The notes below the pieces were generated by a model. The model worked only from the letters and a program-made list of their open reading frames with translations, had not been told where the DNA came from and did no database searches. From Treponema sp. (lineage in GTDB: Bacteria; Spirochaetota; Spirochaetia; Treponematales; Treponemataceae), in assembly GCA_024691265.1 (NCBI GenBank), contig JAILNT010000367.1:1-17985 (forward strand): a stretch of DNA of 17,985 nt, read 5' to 3'. The position numbers were made by a program, and so were the translations under genes. The stretch's first letter is position 1; each line of letters begins with the position of its first letter. Of this stretch, positions 1 to 8,612 are shown in pieces.

Positions 1-2251
1 CATTTCCTGTAGCAGTAAGTCTTGAAGCTGAAATATCACCATTTTCAATAAGCCAATTTCTAACAAACCTTGCCCTTTCAAGAGAAAGCTGCTGTACTTC
101 ACTTTCTTCAGAACTTGTACCTGAAAGGTTATTGGCATTTCCTTCTATAGTGACTTTGTAGTCCCTAAATTTCTGCAATATTTCAGAAATACGACGCAAA
201 ACTCTTATATTATTATCAATAGTTACCTGATTAAGACCTTTATTAGCCCTATCAGCTGCAGGCCCTGCTGCAACCTCTGAAATACTCTTAAAATCAGCAT
301 TATTACTTCTGAATATTATAGAAGGAACCTGTAATTTCAATTTTGCACCTTCTTTTATAACAAGCACATCAACTTGTACAAAGCCCTCAGAAACAGCAGT
401 ACTACCTTTAGAATCAGTTACAGTAAATACATAAGGATAATCTGTAGCAGACTGAACACGTTCTCCTTTACTATTCTTACCGTCCCAAATAATTTCTTTA
501 CTAGGAACAGTAGTTCCACTTTTAGACCAGAAAACTTTACGAGTTTCAGGATCATTTACAGTAAACGACCAAGATGTTATAGGATTCTGAGAAGAAGCCT
601 TCAATTTTATAGAAAGCGTATCATTACTTCCATCTCCATCAGGACTAAAATAAGAAGGAGAAAGGATAGCAGAAATTACAGGAGGAGGATTTTCTTCTTT
701 TGTAGCAACAACTTCTTCAACAACAGGCTCAATTTCTTCAGCTTCTTTATCTTTTTCAAGAACTATATCCTTTTTATCAGCAAGCATTATACCGTTTGGA
801 GAAATAACAACTGGAGTAAGAATAATTCTAGAATATTCATCATCATCGGCTGTATCTTCATCTAACTCGCCTTTTATACGATACATTCCGGAAAGAGCAG
901 AAGAAGAATCCTTTAGAGCCAGCGATGAGCGAAACTGTATTACACAATCTTCAGGAACAAGAACAGAAGCATAATCTCCTGTGTCATTATTAACTGAATA
1001 ATGACCTGTTTCAAAAGTAATTTTATTTCCATCAGATAGATGCCAGTCTTTTATCTTTTCTAAAAATTCTATATATGCTTTTGAATCTGAAGCAAGATTC
1101 TCTGACGCTGTAGTCCTAAAACTTCTTTGAAATGCCATTTTTTTATATTGCCCGTCCCACTGGGTATTTTCATTAATAGGCATACGAACAGCATCTTGAA
1201 CACGAAGCCTGACAGAATCAGTTCCCTCAAGGACAATATCAAATCTACGTTCAAGGGAACTTATATCAATATTTACACCTGAAATATACATACCATTGCG
1301 TCTAACATTACTGTTAACCCAATTATAAACTTCTTCCGTATCATTCAATAAAAAAATAATTTCCTTATTAGAATAATCAAACAAAAGGTATCTTGTTTCG
1401 TCCCCATTAGTTGCAGTTTTATACCACATGCCATTTAGAAATCTTGCAAAAGAATCTACCGTTCCATCAAGAATTTTTTCTACTTCTTTAGCAGCAAGTC
1501 TGCTTCCAGGAACTTTAACTTCTTTTGTAAGAATATATTTTCCCGCAGTTGACGACCAGTCATACTGCCTTTGCAACTGGTCAAGACTACCCTCTTTTGA
1601 ATTATCAGAAAGATAAACCCAAATAGGAAAACTTGAACCTTTTGCCTGAGCCATCTCATAAGATTCAACTCTGTCTGACTGCTGTATAAAAATAGTTCCA
1701 TCAGATTTAAAATTCGCAATTTCCCTAATCTCATACGAAGAATTTTTTCTTGAAAAAAGATAAGCTTTCAAAACAGAATCCCCATTATCAAGATAGCCCT
1801 GATATACTAAGGCGTTTTTGTGCTCACCCGTTAAATCCATATTAGTATATGAAAAGGTTTTTGATTGAGTTATCTCAGTTGCAATTTCACCACTTCGTTC
1901 ATAAACTTGAGCCGCTGGATTGTAAAGTCCTACTATAAGGATAAGATACGGACTAAAAGAGCGTTTTATTGCAACAATCTGGTCATCATAACCATCATTA
2001 TCAAAATCTGCACTTAATGTGCTAATAAGTGTTTCATCACCTTTAAGCGTAATAAAGGAAGTCATAGAAATAGAGCTATCACTATCAACTCCAGTTGAAT
2101 GAATATCCATATTTGTAGACTCTGCAATAGGAGTTATATCTCTTATCTTATAAGTGTCGTTTTCTTCTTCATCACCAGATTTATGAAATATAAAAAAAAC
2201 TGCAAGACCAATTGCAAGCAGCACAAAAACAGTGGGAACTATACGTTTCAT
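1..2251 (-). CDS. Large OmpA-family envelope protein with FlgD-like Ig domain, C-terminus beyond window (partial)
   Basis: One frame stays open on the minus strand from an ATG at 2251 to the left edge (750 codons, no stop), so the 3' end is missing. Residues 6-23 form one hydrophobic segment with no lipobox Cys, which fits a signal anchor or signal peptide. The 25-480 region is not recognised; it has an Asp-rich FG-GAP/calcium-loop-like motif DFDNDGYDDQ at 82-91. A Glu/Lys/Pro-rich linker follows at about 485-515. Residues about 520-615 match the FlgD-like Ig fold of spirochaete envelope proteins (FSPDGDGSNDT, then WDGKNSKG). From about 635 there is an OmpA/MotB peptidoglycan-binding domain, with VTIEGNAN and later LSLERARFVRNWLIENG. 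The role is probably linking the envelope to peptidoglycan. The N-terminal part may relate to treponemal pallilysin-type adhesins, but I am unsure. An in-frame ATG at 2266 is an alternative start; neither ATG has a clear ribosome site. Confidence 0.8.
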   Translation of the reverse strand, partial: MKRIVPTVFVLLAIGLAVFFIFHKSGDEEENDTYKIRDITPIAESTNMDIHSTGVDSDSSISMTSFITLKGDETLISTLSADFDNDGYDDQIVAIKRSFSPYLILIVGLYNPAAQVYERSGEIATEITQSKTFSYTNMDLTGEHKNALVYQGYLDNGDSVLKAYLFSRKNSSYEIREIANFKSDGTIFIQQSDRVESYEMAQAKGSSFPIWVYLSDNSKEGSLDQLQRQYDWSSTAGKYILTKEVKVPGSRLAAKEVEKILDGTVDSFARFLNGMWYKTATNGDETRYLLFDYSNKEIIFLLNDTEEVYNWVNSNVRRNGMYISGVNIDISSLERRFDIVLEGTDSVRLRVQDAVRMPINENTQWDGQYKKMAFQRSFRTTASENLASDSKAYIEFLEKIKDWHLSDGNKITFETGHYSVNNDTGDYASVLVPEDCVIQFRSSLALKDSSSALSGMYRIKGELDEDTADDDEYSRIILTPVVISPNGIMLADKKDIVLEKDKEAEEIEPVVEEVVATKEENPPPVISAILSPSYFSPDGDGSNDTLSIKLKASSQNPITSWSFTVNDPETRKVFWSKSGTTVPSKEIIWDGKNSKGERVQSATDYPYVFTVTDSKGSTAVSEGFVQVDVLVIKEGAKLKLQVPSIIFRSNNADFKSISEVAAGPAADRANKGLNQVTIDNNIRVLRRISEILQKFRDYKVTIEGNANNLSGTSSEESEVQQLSLERARFVRNWLIENGDISASRLTATGN

Positions 2252-2293
2252 GACTACATGATACATTTTTTAATTCATAATGACAACGATAAA

Positions 2294-2362
2294 TTGCATG
2301 ACGGTTTTATGCTATATAATGATTTTATTGTCGCTACATGTTAAAAAAAACTCTGTTATACT
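2294..2362 (+). promoter_or_regulatory. Candidate promoters for the pectin-transport operon
   Basis: Two sigma-70-like elements lie in the divergent gap. One is TTGCAT (2294-2299) with TATAAT (2315-2320) and a short 15-base spacer. The same stretch also reads as an extended -10, TGC plus TATATA, at 2310-2318. The second is an extended -10, TGT plus TATACT, at 2354-2362 with no good -35. Either would give a short leader ahead of the permease gene. No regulator site is certain. Confidence 0.4.
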
Positions 2363-2406
2363 GATTTCATTAAAACAAATTCTGACAGTTCATCAGGGAG
2401 GAATTG

Positions 2407-3342
2407 ATGACACAGCAAAACGATGTATCAATAAAAAAAGTATCGTTCAGCACATACTTCAAACAGCATAAATGGTTGTACTTCATGTTGATTCCAGGTG
2501 CTCTCTATTTTATTATATTTAGATATGCACCTATGTTCGGCGTTATAATGGCCTTCCAAAAGTACAGTCCTTTTACAGGTCTTTTAGGAAGCAAATGGGT
2601 TGGCTTCTTGCATTTCAAGTCATTCTTCACAGGAACTGACTTCTGGATGTTGTTAAAAAACACATTGTGGCTATCTTTGTTAAGCCTTATCTTCTATTTT
2701 CCAGCCCCAATTATTCTTTCATTGTTCCTCAATGAAATGAAAAATCAAGTATTTAAAAGAACAATTCAGACATTTATTTACGTTCCACACTTTATTTCAT
2801 GGGTTATCGTTGCATCTATTACATATACATTATTTAATGTTACAGATGGTGCTGTAAACCAAGCATTAATTGCAATGGGAAATAAAACAATAAACTTCTT
2901 AGGTCTTCCTTCATATTTCCGTCCAATGATTATAGGACAGCAGATTTGGAAGGAAACAGGTTATGGTACAATCATTTACCTTGCAGCACTTTCAAGTGTT
3001 GACATGGAATTGTACGAAGCTGCAAGAGTTGATGGTGCTGGTCGTTGGAGAATCATGTGGAATATCACATTACCTTCATTAAAATCAACAATCATAATTA
3101 TGCTTATCTTGCGTGTCGGTTCAATTCTTAACACAGGATACGAACAAATCTTCCTTCTTAGAAATGCTCTTAACCAGTCTGTAGCAGAAGTATTTGATAC
3201 ATACGTATACATGAGAGGTCTTGTAAACGGAGAATACTCTTACAGTACAGCAGCAGGTTTGTTCAAATCTCTTGTAAGTATGGTAATGGTTCTTAGTGCT
3301 AACTACATAGCAAAAAGAGCTGGTGAATCTGGTATTTACTAA
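2407..3342 (+). CDS. Carbohydrate ABC transporter permease, LplB/YteP type
   Basis: This 311-residue inner-membrane permease belongs to the LplB/YteP branch of carbohydrate uptake transporters. It forms the membrane channel with the next gene product. The N-terminal block (KQHKWLYFMLIPGALYFIIF) and the APMFGVIMAFQKYSP segment are typical of the family. About six hydrophobic segments are visible. The EAA loop that docks the ATPase starts at YEAARVDGAG (203-212) and runs to the Pro at 223. I chose ATG 2407 because GGAGG at 2397-2401 sits five bases upstream; the TTG at 2404 is too close to that site. It is the first gene of the locus. The close parallel is Bacillus YteP, which serves RG-I oligosaccharides. 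Substrate assignment is inferred from the lyases downstream. Confidence 0.93.
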   Translation: MTQQNDVSIKKVSFSTYFKQHKWLYFMLIPGALYFIIFRYAPMFGVIMAFQKYSPFTGLLGSKWVGFLHFKSFFTGTDFWMLLKNTLWLSLLSLIFYFPAPIILSLFLNEMKNQVFKRTIQTFIYVPHFISWVIVASITYTLFNVTDGAVNQALIAMGNKTINFLGLPSYFRPMIIGQQIWKETGYGTIIYLAALSSVDMELYEAARVDGAGRWRIMWNITLPSLKSTIIIMLILRVGSILNTGYEQIFLLRNALNQSVAEVFDTYVYMRGLVNGEYSYSTAAGLFKSLVSMVMVLSANYIAKRAGESGIY

Positions 3343-3392
3343 TCATTACAACAACGTCAGAAACTTAAAAATAGACTTTGGAGGCATAAAAT

Positions 3393-4298
3393 ATGGCAAA
3401 GCAACGTCATATGAAAGTAAAAGAAACTGCATTCGATTTGTTCTGGGATAGAGCAATCGCATTGATATTAATAATAGCTGCATTTATAACAGTTGCACCA
3501 TTTATCTATGTTGTAGCAGGTTCTTTCTCTACAGAAAAAGAACTTACAGAAAGAGCTTTCTTCCTCTTTCCACATACAATTTCATTTAATGCTTATAAAT
3601 ATATTGCACAAACTGGTGAAATCTTTAGAGGTTTGAAGAACTCTTTGATTTTAACAATTATCGGTACAATAAGCTCATTGTTCTTCACTTCAACTTTTGC
3701 ATATCCATTATCAAAAGTACACTTTAAGGGTAGAAACCTTATTTTGAACCTTGTTATTGTAACAATGTTGTTCTCAGGTGGTCTTATTCCTACATTCTTG
3801 GTTGTAAAAAAGCTTGGTCTTTACAACCACATTGCAGCTCTTATTTTACTGGGAGCTATAAGCCCATTTAACATGATTATTATGAAGAGCTTTTTCGCAG
3901 GTATTCCAAAAGACCTTGAAGAAGCAGCAATCATCGATGGTTATTCAGACCTCGGTGTATTTGTAAAAATCTTCCTTCCATTATCAAAGCCAGTATTAGC
4001 ATCTATCGGATTGTTCTGTGCTGTTGGTTATTGGAACGATTACTTTAGTGCCATGATTTACCTTTCTGATTCATACAAGGAAACAGTACAGATTGTTCTT
4101 CGTCGTATAGTTCTTTTGGCTTCAGGTGGAGACCAGATTAACAGTTCTATGTTCGACTTCGACCTTCTTGGTGCTCCTCCTGATAAGGCTGTAAAAATGG
4201 CTTCTACAGTAGTAGCAACAGTACCAATCCTTTGTGTATACCCATTCTTGCAGAAATACTTTGCAAAGGGTGTTATGGTTGGTGCTGTAAAGGGTTGA
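3393..4298 (+). CDS. Carbohydrate ABC transporter permease, LplC/YtcP (YcjP-like) type
   Basis: This is the second permease of the heterodimeric sugar importer (301 residues, the usual length). The first membrane segment is at about 22-42, followed by a periplasmic stretch with GSFSTEKELTERAFFLFP. The EAA loop begins at LEEAAIIDGYSD (175-186), with the conserved Pro at 196. The C-terminal region ending FAKGVMVGAVKG is the typical end for LplC-like proteins. ATG 3393 is preceded by GGAGG at 3380-3384 with an eight-base gap. It follows the first permease by 50 bases and is clearly co-transcribed. No ATP-binding subunit is encoded in this cluster, so the pair must use an ATPase from elsewhere, as MsmX does for such importers in Bacillus. 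Confidence 0.93.
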   Translation: MAKQRHMKVKETAFDLFWDRAIALILIIAAFITVAPFIYVVAGSFSTEKELTERAFFLFPHTISFNAYKYIAQTGEIFRGLKNSLILTIIGTISSLFFTSTFAYPLSKVHFKGRNLILNLVIVTMLFSGGLIPTFLVVKKLGLYNHIAALILLGAISPFNMIIMKSFFAGIPKDLEEAAIIDGYSDLGVFVKIFLPLSKPVLASIGLFCAVGYWNDYFSAMIYLSDSYKETVQIVLRRIVLLASGGDQINSSMFDFDLLGAPPDKAVKMASTVVATVPILCVYPFLQKYFAKGVMVGAVKG

Positions 4299-4352
4299 TT
4301 TTTAATAGTCACAGTATCAGCTAAAATACTAAATAAGGACATTTATATACCT

Positions 4353-4374
4353 TGTTTTCAAAACATGGTAAAAT
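4353..4374 (+). promoter_or_regulatory. Palindrome and extended -10 ahead of the binding-protein gene
   Basis: TGTTTT-C-AAAACA (4353-4365) is a perfect 13-base palindrome around one central base. It abuts an extended -10, TGG plus TAAAAT (4366-4374). This could be an internal promoter with an operator that raises binding-protein expression. No good -35 is present at the usual distance, so the call is tentative. Confidence 0.35.
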
Positions 4375-4385
4375 GAAAGATATGG

Positions 4386-4414
4386 CGTGTCTGTCAAATA
4401 AAGAGTCAGACACG
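4386..4414 (+). promoter_or_regulatory. Intercistronic RNA hairpin before the binding-protein gene
   Basis: CGTGTCTG (4386-4393) and CAGACACG (4407-4414) form a perfect eight-pair stem with a 13-base loop. No U run follows, so it is not a standard terminator. It sits 25 bases before the binding-protein ATG. A 5' mRNA-stabilising hairpin that lifts binding-protein output above that of the permeases is the likeliest role. Confidence 0.5.
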
Positions 4415-4439
4415 ATAAAAAATAAGGAGACAAACTATT

Positions 4440-5981
4440 ATGAAAAGAAGTATTGCAACAGTAATGACAGCAGCAACTTTAGCTGCTCTCATAGGTCTTG
4501 CAAGCTGTGGTAACTCAGGAAAAGCAACCACAGGAAAAACAGGAAGACCTCGTGTTACATTCATGCTTACAGACTATGAAGGAAGCCCTCTTACAGGAGA
4601 GCATGCCCAGGAAGTTATCGATAAGATGACAGAATGGACAAACACAGATGTTGAGTTTACATTTGTTGCAAACGACAGCTACGAAGAAAAAATGGGTCTT
4701 GCCCTTGCTTCTCCAGATGACATGCCAATGGTTATGCATGTAGGAAAGGTAAATCTTGGAATCGTTGACGCTGCAAATGCAGGTGCTTTCTGGGACTTAA
4801 ACGAGTTCATCTGGGACAGCGAAAAATATCCAAATCTTTCAAAGGCTAACAAAGACGTATGTAAGAGCCTTACAATTGGTGGAAAACTTATTGGTGTTTA
4901 CAAGGCACGTGACATTGGTCGCTATGGTCTTGGATACCGCACAGACTGGGCAGAAAAGCTCGGACTCAGTGAACCAAAGACTATCGAAGATGTATACAAC
5001 ATGATGCATGCATTTACATATAACGACCCTGATGGAGATGGATTAAACAATACTTACGGTCTTGCAATGTGTAAGTATACAGGTCCATTCGACATCATTC
5101 AGGCTTGGTTCGGAGCTGGAAACGGCTGGACAGAGCAGAACGGAAAACTCATTCCTGTTCACCAGACAAAGGAATACAAAGAAGCACTTGACTGGATGAA
5201 GAAGATGTACGAAGACGGTCTCATCGCTCCAGACTGGGCTGTTCGTGATACAGCAACATGGCAGGATCAGGTAAAGAAGGGTGAAGCAGGTATGTTCATT
5301 GACGTTATGGACGGAAGCCGCCGTATTTGGGACTATTTCGTAAATAACAACGTTCCATCAGTATTGGATCCATCACAGCCAGCAGGTATGACACTCGTAG
5401 GACCTATCAACGGAAAAACATTGGCAACATCTGGATACAACGGATTCTTAGTAGTTACAAAAGCTGCTAAGACAAAGGCTCAGGTTGAAGCATGTTTACA
5501 TTACATCGACAAGATGTGTGACAGCGAAATGCTTACACTCGCAGCTTATGGTCTTAAAGACATAAACTACACAATCGATGCTGATGGCTTCCTTGTTGAT
5601 ACAGATACAAAAGATCCAAGTGCATCAAAGTGTCACTCAGCTTTGAATCAGACACAGTGCTTTATTCCTACAATGCTTGCAAACAATAAGCCATCTGTAA
5701 AGCAGACACCTCGCAAGATGAAGGAACTTGAAGTTATCAAGAATAACGAACAGTATGCAGTATTCAATCCTGCTCTTTCATTCCTTGCAAACTCAGAAAC
5801 ATATGCAACACAGGGTGCTATTCTTGACCAGCTTCTTTCAGATGCTCGTACACAGTATATTTGTGGTCAGATTGATGCAAAGGGCTTACAGAGTGCATTT
5901 GACAAATGGAACAAGCAGGGTGGCGAATCTGTAATTAACGAAGTTAATGAACAGTACAAAGCTAACCAGCTTAAGAAATAA
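4440..5981 (+). CDS. Extracellular solute-binding lipoprotein, LplA/YtcQ type (sugar importer)
   Basis: This 513-residue binding protein captures the oligosaccharide in the periplasm and delivers it to the two permeases. Residues 1-22 are a lipoprotein signal peptide with lipobox LASC; Cys23 would be lipidated. The size and the features SPDDMPMVMHVG, WDLNEFIWDSEKYPNL and GYRTDWAEKLGL match the large LplA/YtcQ family-1 binding proteins that partner LplB/LplC permeases. ATG 4440 has AAGGAG at 4425-4430, nine bases upstream. The gene is last in the transport section: it ends just before a strong terminator, and a hairpin and possible promoter lie before it. An RG-I-derived ligand is inferred from the downstream enzymes and not from binding residues. 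Confidence 0.92.
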   Translation: MKRSIATVMTAATLAALIGLASCGNSGKATTGKTGRPRVTFMLTDYEGSPLTGEHAQEVIDKMTEWTNTDVEFTFVANDSYEEKMGLALASPDDMPMVMHVGKVNLGIVDAANAGAFWDLNEFIWDSEKYPNLSKANKDVCKSLTIGGKLIGVYKARDIGRYGLGYRTDWAEKLGLSEPKTIEDVYNMMHAFTYNDPDGDGLNNTYGLAMCKYTGPFDIIQAWFGAGNGWTEQNGKLIPVHQTKEYKEALDWMKKMYEDGLIAPDWAVRDTATWQDQVKKGEAGMFIDVMDGSRRIWDYFVNNNVPSVLDPSQPAGMTLVGPINGKTLATSGYNGFLVVTKAAKTKAQVEACLHYIDKMCDSEMLTLAAYGLKDINYTIDADGFLVDTDTKDPSASKCHSALNQTQCFIPTMLANNKPSVKQTPRKMKELEVIKNNEQYAVFNPALSFLANSETYATQGAILDQLLSDARTQYICGQIDAKGLQSAFDKWNKQGGESVINEVNEQYKANQLKK

Positions 5982-6000
5982 TAGATTTTATTGAATCTAT
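5981..6000 (+). repeat. Small inverted repeat at the end of the binding-protein gene
   Basis: ATAGATT (5981-5987) and AATCTAT (5994-6000) pair as a seven-base stem with a six-base loop, starting on the last base of the stop codon. It lies directly in front of the main terminator hairpin and may protect the 3' end of the message. Confidence 0.35.
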
Positions 6001-6005
6001 AAAAT

Positions 6006-6062
6006 TACGGAGCACGTTTCGACAGCACACTTTGCGAATGAAGCGGTGCTCCGTATTTTTTT
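6006..6062 (+). terminator. Intrinsic terminator after the transport genes
   Basis: TACGGAGCAC (6006-6015) pairs with GTGCTCCGTA (6046-6055) and is followed at once by seven T (6056-6062). The 30-base loop can fold further: CGTTTC-like bases pair with GAAGCG past one bulged G, lengthening the stem. Leaky termination here would make the transporter more abundant than the downstream enzymes. Confidence 0.82.
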
Positions 6063-6138
6063 GTCTAAAAATATTTTACAAACTTAAATTATTATAAAAG
6101 AAAGAAATAATATAAGTTATTCATTAAGGAGGATTTAA
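6063..6138 (+). promoter_or_regulatory. Leader of the lyase operon; only a weak promoter seen
   Basis: This AT-rich gap must hold a promoter if the terminator before it is efficient. The best fit is TTGTCT (6061-6066) with TTAAAT (6084-6089), 17 bases apart, which is weak. The ribosome site AAGGAGG lies at 6126-6132. No clear operator was found. Confidence 0.25.
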
Positions 6139-8580
6139 GTGATTAAAGTTACAGGCTTGCACATATCAAGCATTACAGAAGACAGCGTTACATTGGAATG
6201 GGATTCTATCGAGAATGCAAAATATACAATATATTGGGCAGACAAAAACCTTCCAACAACAAAATATAAAGAAGCTGGAAATACAGTTTATACAAAATTC
6301 ACATTTTGCAGAGCAACACACGTTCCTTATTATTTCAAAGTAGAAGCATGTGTAAATGATGAAAAAGCAATATCTGACGTAGTTCATTCTACAGTAAAAA
6401 AAGTATTCCATGAACAGTTAGAACACTTAAAAAGAGGTCTTATAGCAGTAAAAGCAAAGACTGGTATATTCCTTAGCTGGAGACTTATGAAAAATGAAGT
6501 TACAGGCTATAGTGATACAGGTCTTACAGGTAAGAATTTTATTGTATACAAAAATGATGTTGAAATTGCACGCGTAACAGACAGCACCAATTACATTGAT
6601 AAAACAGGTACAGAAAATGATTTATACAGTGTAGCAGCATTTGATGAAACAAAAGTTGAAGAAAAATGCGAAGCTGTAAAAGCATGGAATACAGAAAGTA
6701 ATTATTTTGAAATACCTGTAAAAAAACCAGAAGGTGGAATTACACCAAAGGGTGATAAATTTGAATACACAATCAATGACATGAGCGTTGCTGATGCTGA
6801 TGGTGATGGTGAATACGAATATTACTTAAAATGGGATCCAACAAATTCTCAGGACGTAAGTATAAAAGGTTATACAGGCAGATGCATAATCGATTGTTAC
6901 AAACTTGATGGTCGTCTGTTATGGCGTCTTGACATGGGACCTAATATCAGAGCTGGAGCTCATTACACACAGTTCATGTGCTTCGACTTTGACGGAAATG
7001 GAAAAGCAGAAATGGCTGTAAAAACAGCTCCTGGCACATTGATGACAACATACAATGAAGATGGCAGCATAAAAGAAAGTCATTATGTAACCATTCCTGA
7101 AAGGGACAGAAAAAACGGAGTTACAGATAACGACAACTATGTATGCAGTGCAGAAAGCTATAGGGAACATCTTATAGATGTATTCCAAGGTTGGAGCGAA
7201 AGAGAAGAAGTAAAAAGTGGAGAATGGCCTGCAACATTAGAAAAATGTTTTGGTATTGAAAACAAATACAACTACCCTCTTTCAAGAAATGATGCAAAAG
7301 AACTTGTAGATTACTTCATAAAAGTATTCGCACCTTCAAGAAGTGAAAGAAATCACCTTGAAGCATTTGAAGGTTTCATCTATGAAGGTCCTGAATACCT
7401 TACAATGTTTAGTGGAGACGGAAAAGAACTCGACACAATCGATTATCCTGTTCCTCGTGGAGATGATGGCTTAAAATGGGGTGATTACGCATGGATGAGA
7501 ATAGAACCTTGTAACAGAGTTGACCGCTTCTTAGCATGTGTAGCATATCTTGACGGAGAACGTCCATATTTAATAGAAGCTCGCGGCTACTACACAAGAG
7601 CAACCGTTACAGCATACAGCTTCTTTGAGGGAAAATTCAAAGAAGTATTCAAAGTAGATTCAGGTCATGTTGCAATGGATAATCCTTTTAACCCTTCAAA
7701 AATGGCATTCTGGGGAAGTGACCCTATATTTGGAAAACTTGCAGGCCAAGGAGACCATACACTTTCTACAGCCGATGTTGATGGAGACGGAAAACAGGAA
7801 ATTATCTTCGGTTCAGCATGTATAGATGATGACGGCTCATTGCTTTATTCAAGCTATGGTAGACGTGATAAAGACGGCATGATTGTGAAATTCGGTCATG
7901 GAGATGCAATGCATGTTGCTTCTATAGACCCTGATAGACCTGGTTTACAGATTTTCAATGTATACGAAGAAGGACTTGAAGCTCCATGGGGCTTTGCTCT
8001 TCGTGATGCAGAAACCGGAGATGTAATCTTTGGAGAACCTGGCGACAGGGATTACGGAAGATGTATGGTTGGTGATATAGACCGCTCAAGCCGTGGTTAT
8101 GATTGTTGGGTATATGATGTAAGAGACTGCAACGGAAAAATCAAAAAAGGAAAAGCTCTACCTGGAACAGACATGAACATTAGATGGCTTCCAGATATGA
8201 CTACTCAAATCATTGACGGAAACGATATCTTTGCAAAACATACAGGCGTAATTAACGACCCTGAAAAAGGTGCAGTTCTTGTTCCTGAAGGAATGAGCAC
8301 AAATAACGGTACAAAGGGAAATCCTTGTCTTGTAGCAGATGTATTTGGCGACTGGAGGGAAGAACTCATTTTAAGAAAGAGTGACAACACAGCCGTACGC
8401 ATTTATACAAATACAGATGAAACAAACCACAAATTGTTTACATTAATGCATGATACCATGTACAGAACTGGAATTGCATGGCAAAACGATTGTTACAATC
8501 AGCCTTGTTATACAAAATTCTATTTTGCCCATGATACAGACTGGAAATATGTTCTTCCAGAACTTGCAGAAAAAAATTAA
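6139..8580 (+). CDS. Rhamnogalacturonan lyase, polysaccharide lyase family 11 (YesW-like), no signal peptide
   Basis: This enzyme cleaves the rhamnose-galacturonate backbone of RG-I by beta-elimination. Residues 1-90 resemble a fibronectin type III module (ITEDSVTLEWDSIENAKYTIYW). The PL11 start motif RGLIAVKAKTGIFLSWR follows at about 99-115. The beta-propeller part carries Asp-rich calcium loops: DADGDGEYEY (219-228), DFDGNGKAE (283-291) and DVDGDGKQE (546-554). The C-terminus retains DVFGDWREEL and RTGIAWQNDCYNQP, which are typical of PL11. The start is GTG 6139: AAGGAGG lies six bases upstream and an in-frame TAA occupies 6136-6138, so no hidden signal peptide can precede it. The 813 residues exceed the usual roughly 600 because of the N-terminal module and inserts. 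Without export signals it probably acts in the cytoplasm on imported oligosaccharides. The choice of endo or exo mode cannot be read from the sequence. Confidence 0.92.
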   Translation: MIKVTGLHISSITEDSVTLEWDSIENAKYTIYWADKNLPTTKYKEAGNTVYTKFTFCRATHVPYYFKVEACVNDEKAISDVVHSTVKKVFHEQLEHLKRGLIAVKAKTGIFLSWRLMKNEVTGYSDTGLTGKNFIVYKNDVEIARVTDSTNYIDKTGTENDLYSVAAFDETKVEEKCEAVKAWNTESNYFEIPVKKPEGGITPKGDKFEYTINDMSVADADGDGEYEYYLKWDPTNSQDVSIKGYTGRCIIDCYKLDGRLLWRLDMGPNIRAGAHYTQFMCFDFDGNGKAEMAVKTAPGTLMTTYNEDGSIKESHYVTIPERDRKNGVTDNDNYVCSAESYREHLIDVFQGWSEREEVKSGEWPATLEKCFGIENKYNYPLSRNDAKELVDYFIKVFAPSRSERNHLEAFEGFIYEGPEYLTMFSGDGKELDTIDYPVPRGDDGLKWGDYAWMRIEPCNRVDRFLACVAYLDGERPYLIEARGYYTRATVTAYSFFEGKFKEVFKVDSGHVAMDNPFNPSKMAFWGSDPIFGKLAGQGDHTLSTADVDGDGKQEIIFGSACIDDDGSLLYSSYGRRDKDGMIVKFGHGDAMHVASIDPDRPGLQIFNVYEEGLEAPWGFALRDAETGDVIFGEPGDRDYGRCMVGDIDRSSRGYDCWVYDVRDCNGKIKKGKALPGTDMNIRWLPDMTTQIIDGNDIFAKHTGVINDPEKGAVLVPEGMSTNNGTKGNPCLVADVFGDWREELILRKSDNTAVRIYTNTDETNHKLFTLMHDTMYRTGIAWQNDCYNQPCYTKFYFAHDTDWKYVLPELAEKN

Positions 8581-8612
8581 AAACAATTCACATAAATAAG
8601 GGAGTAAAAGGT

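Noticed and set aside
374..865. Plus-strand open frame of 163 codons
   Set aside because: It is antisense to the open OmpA-family gene on the minus strand, which has clear domains. The predicted peptide is Arg/Ile/Phe/Ser-rich and unlike a protein.
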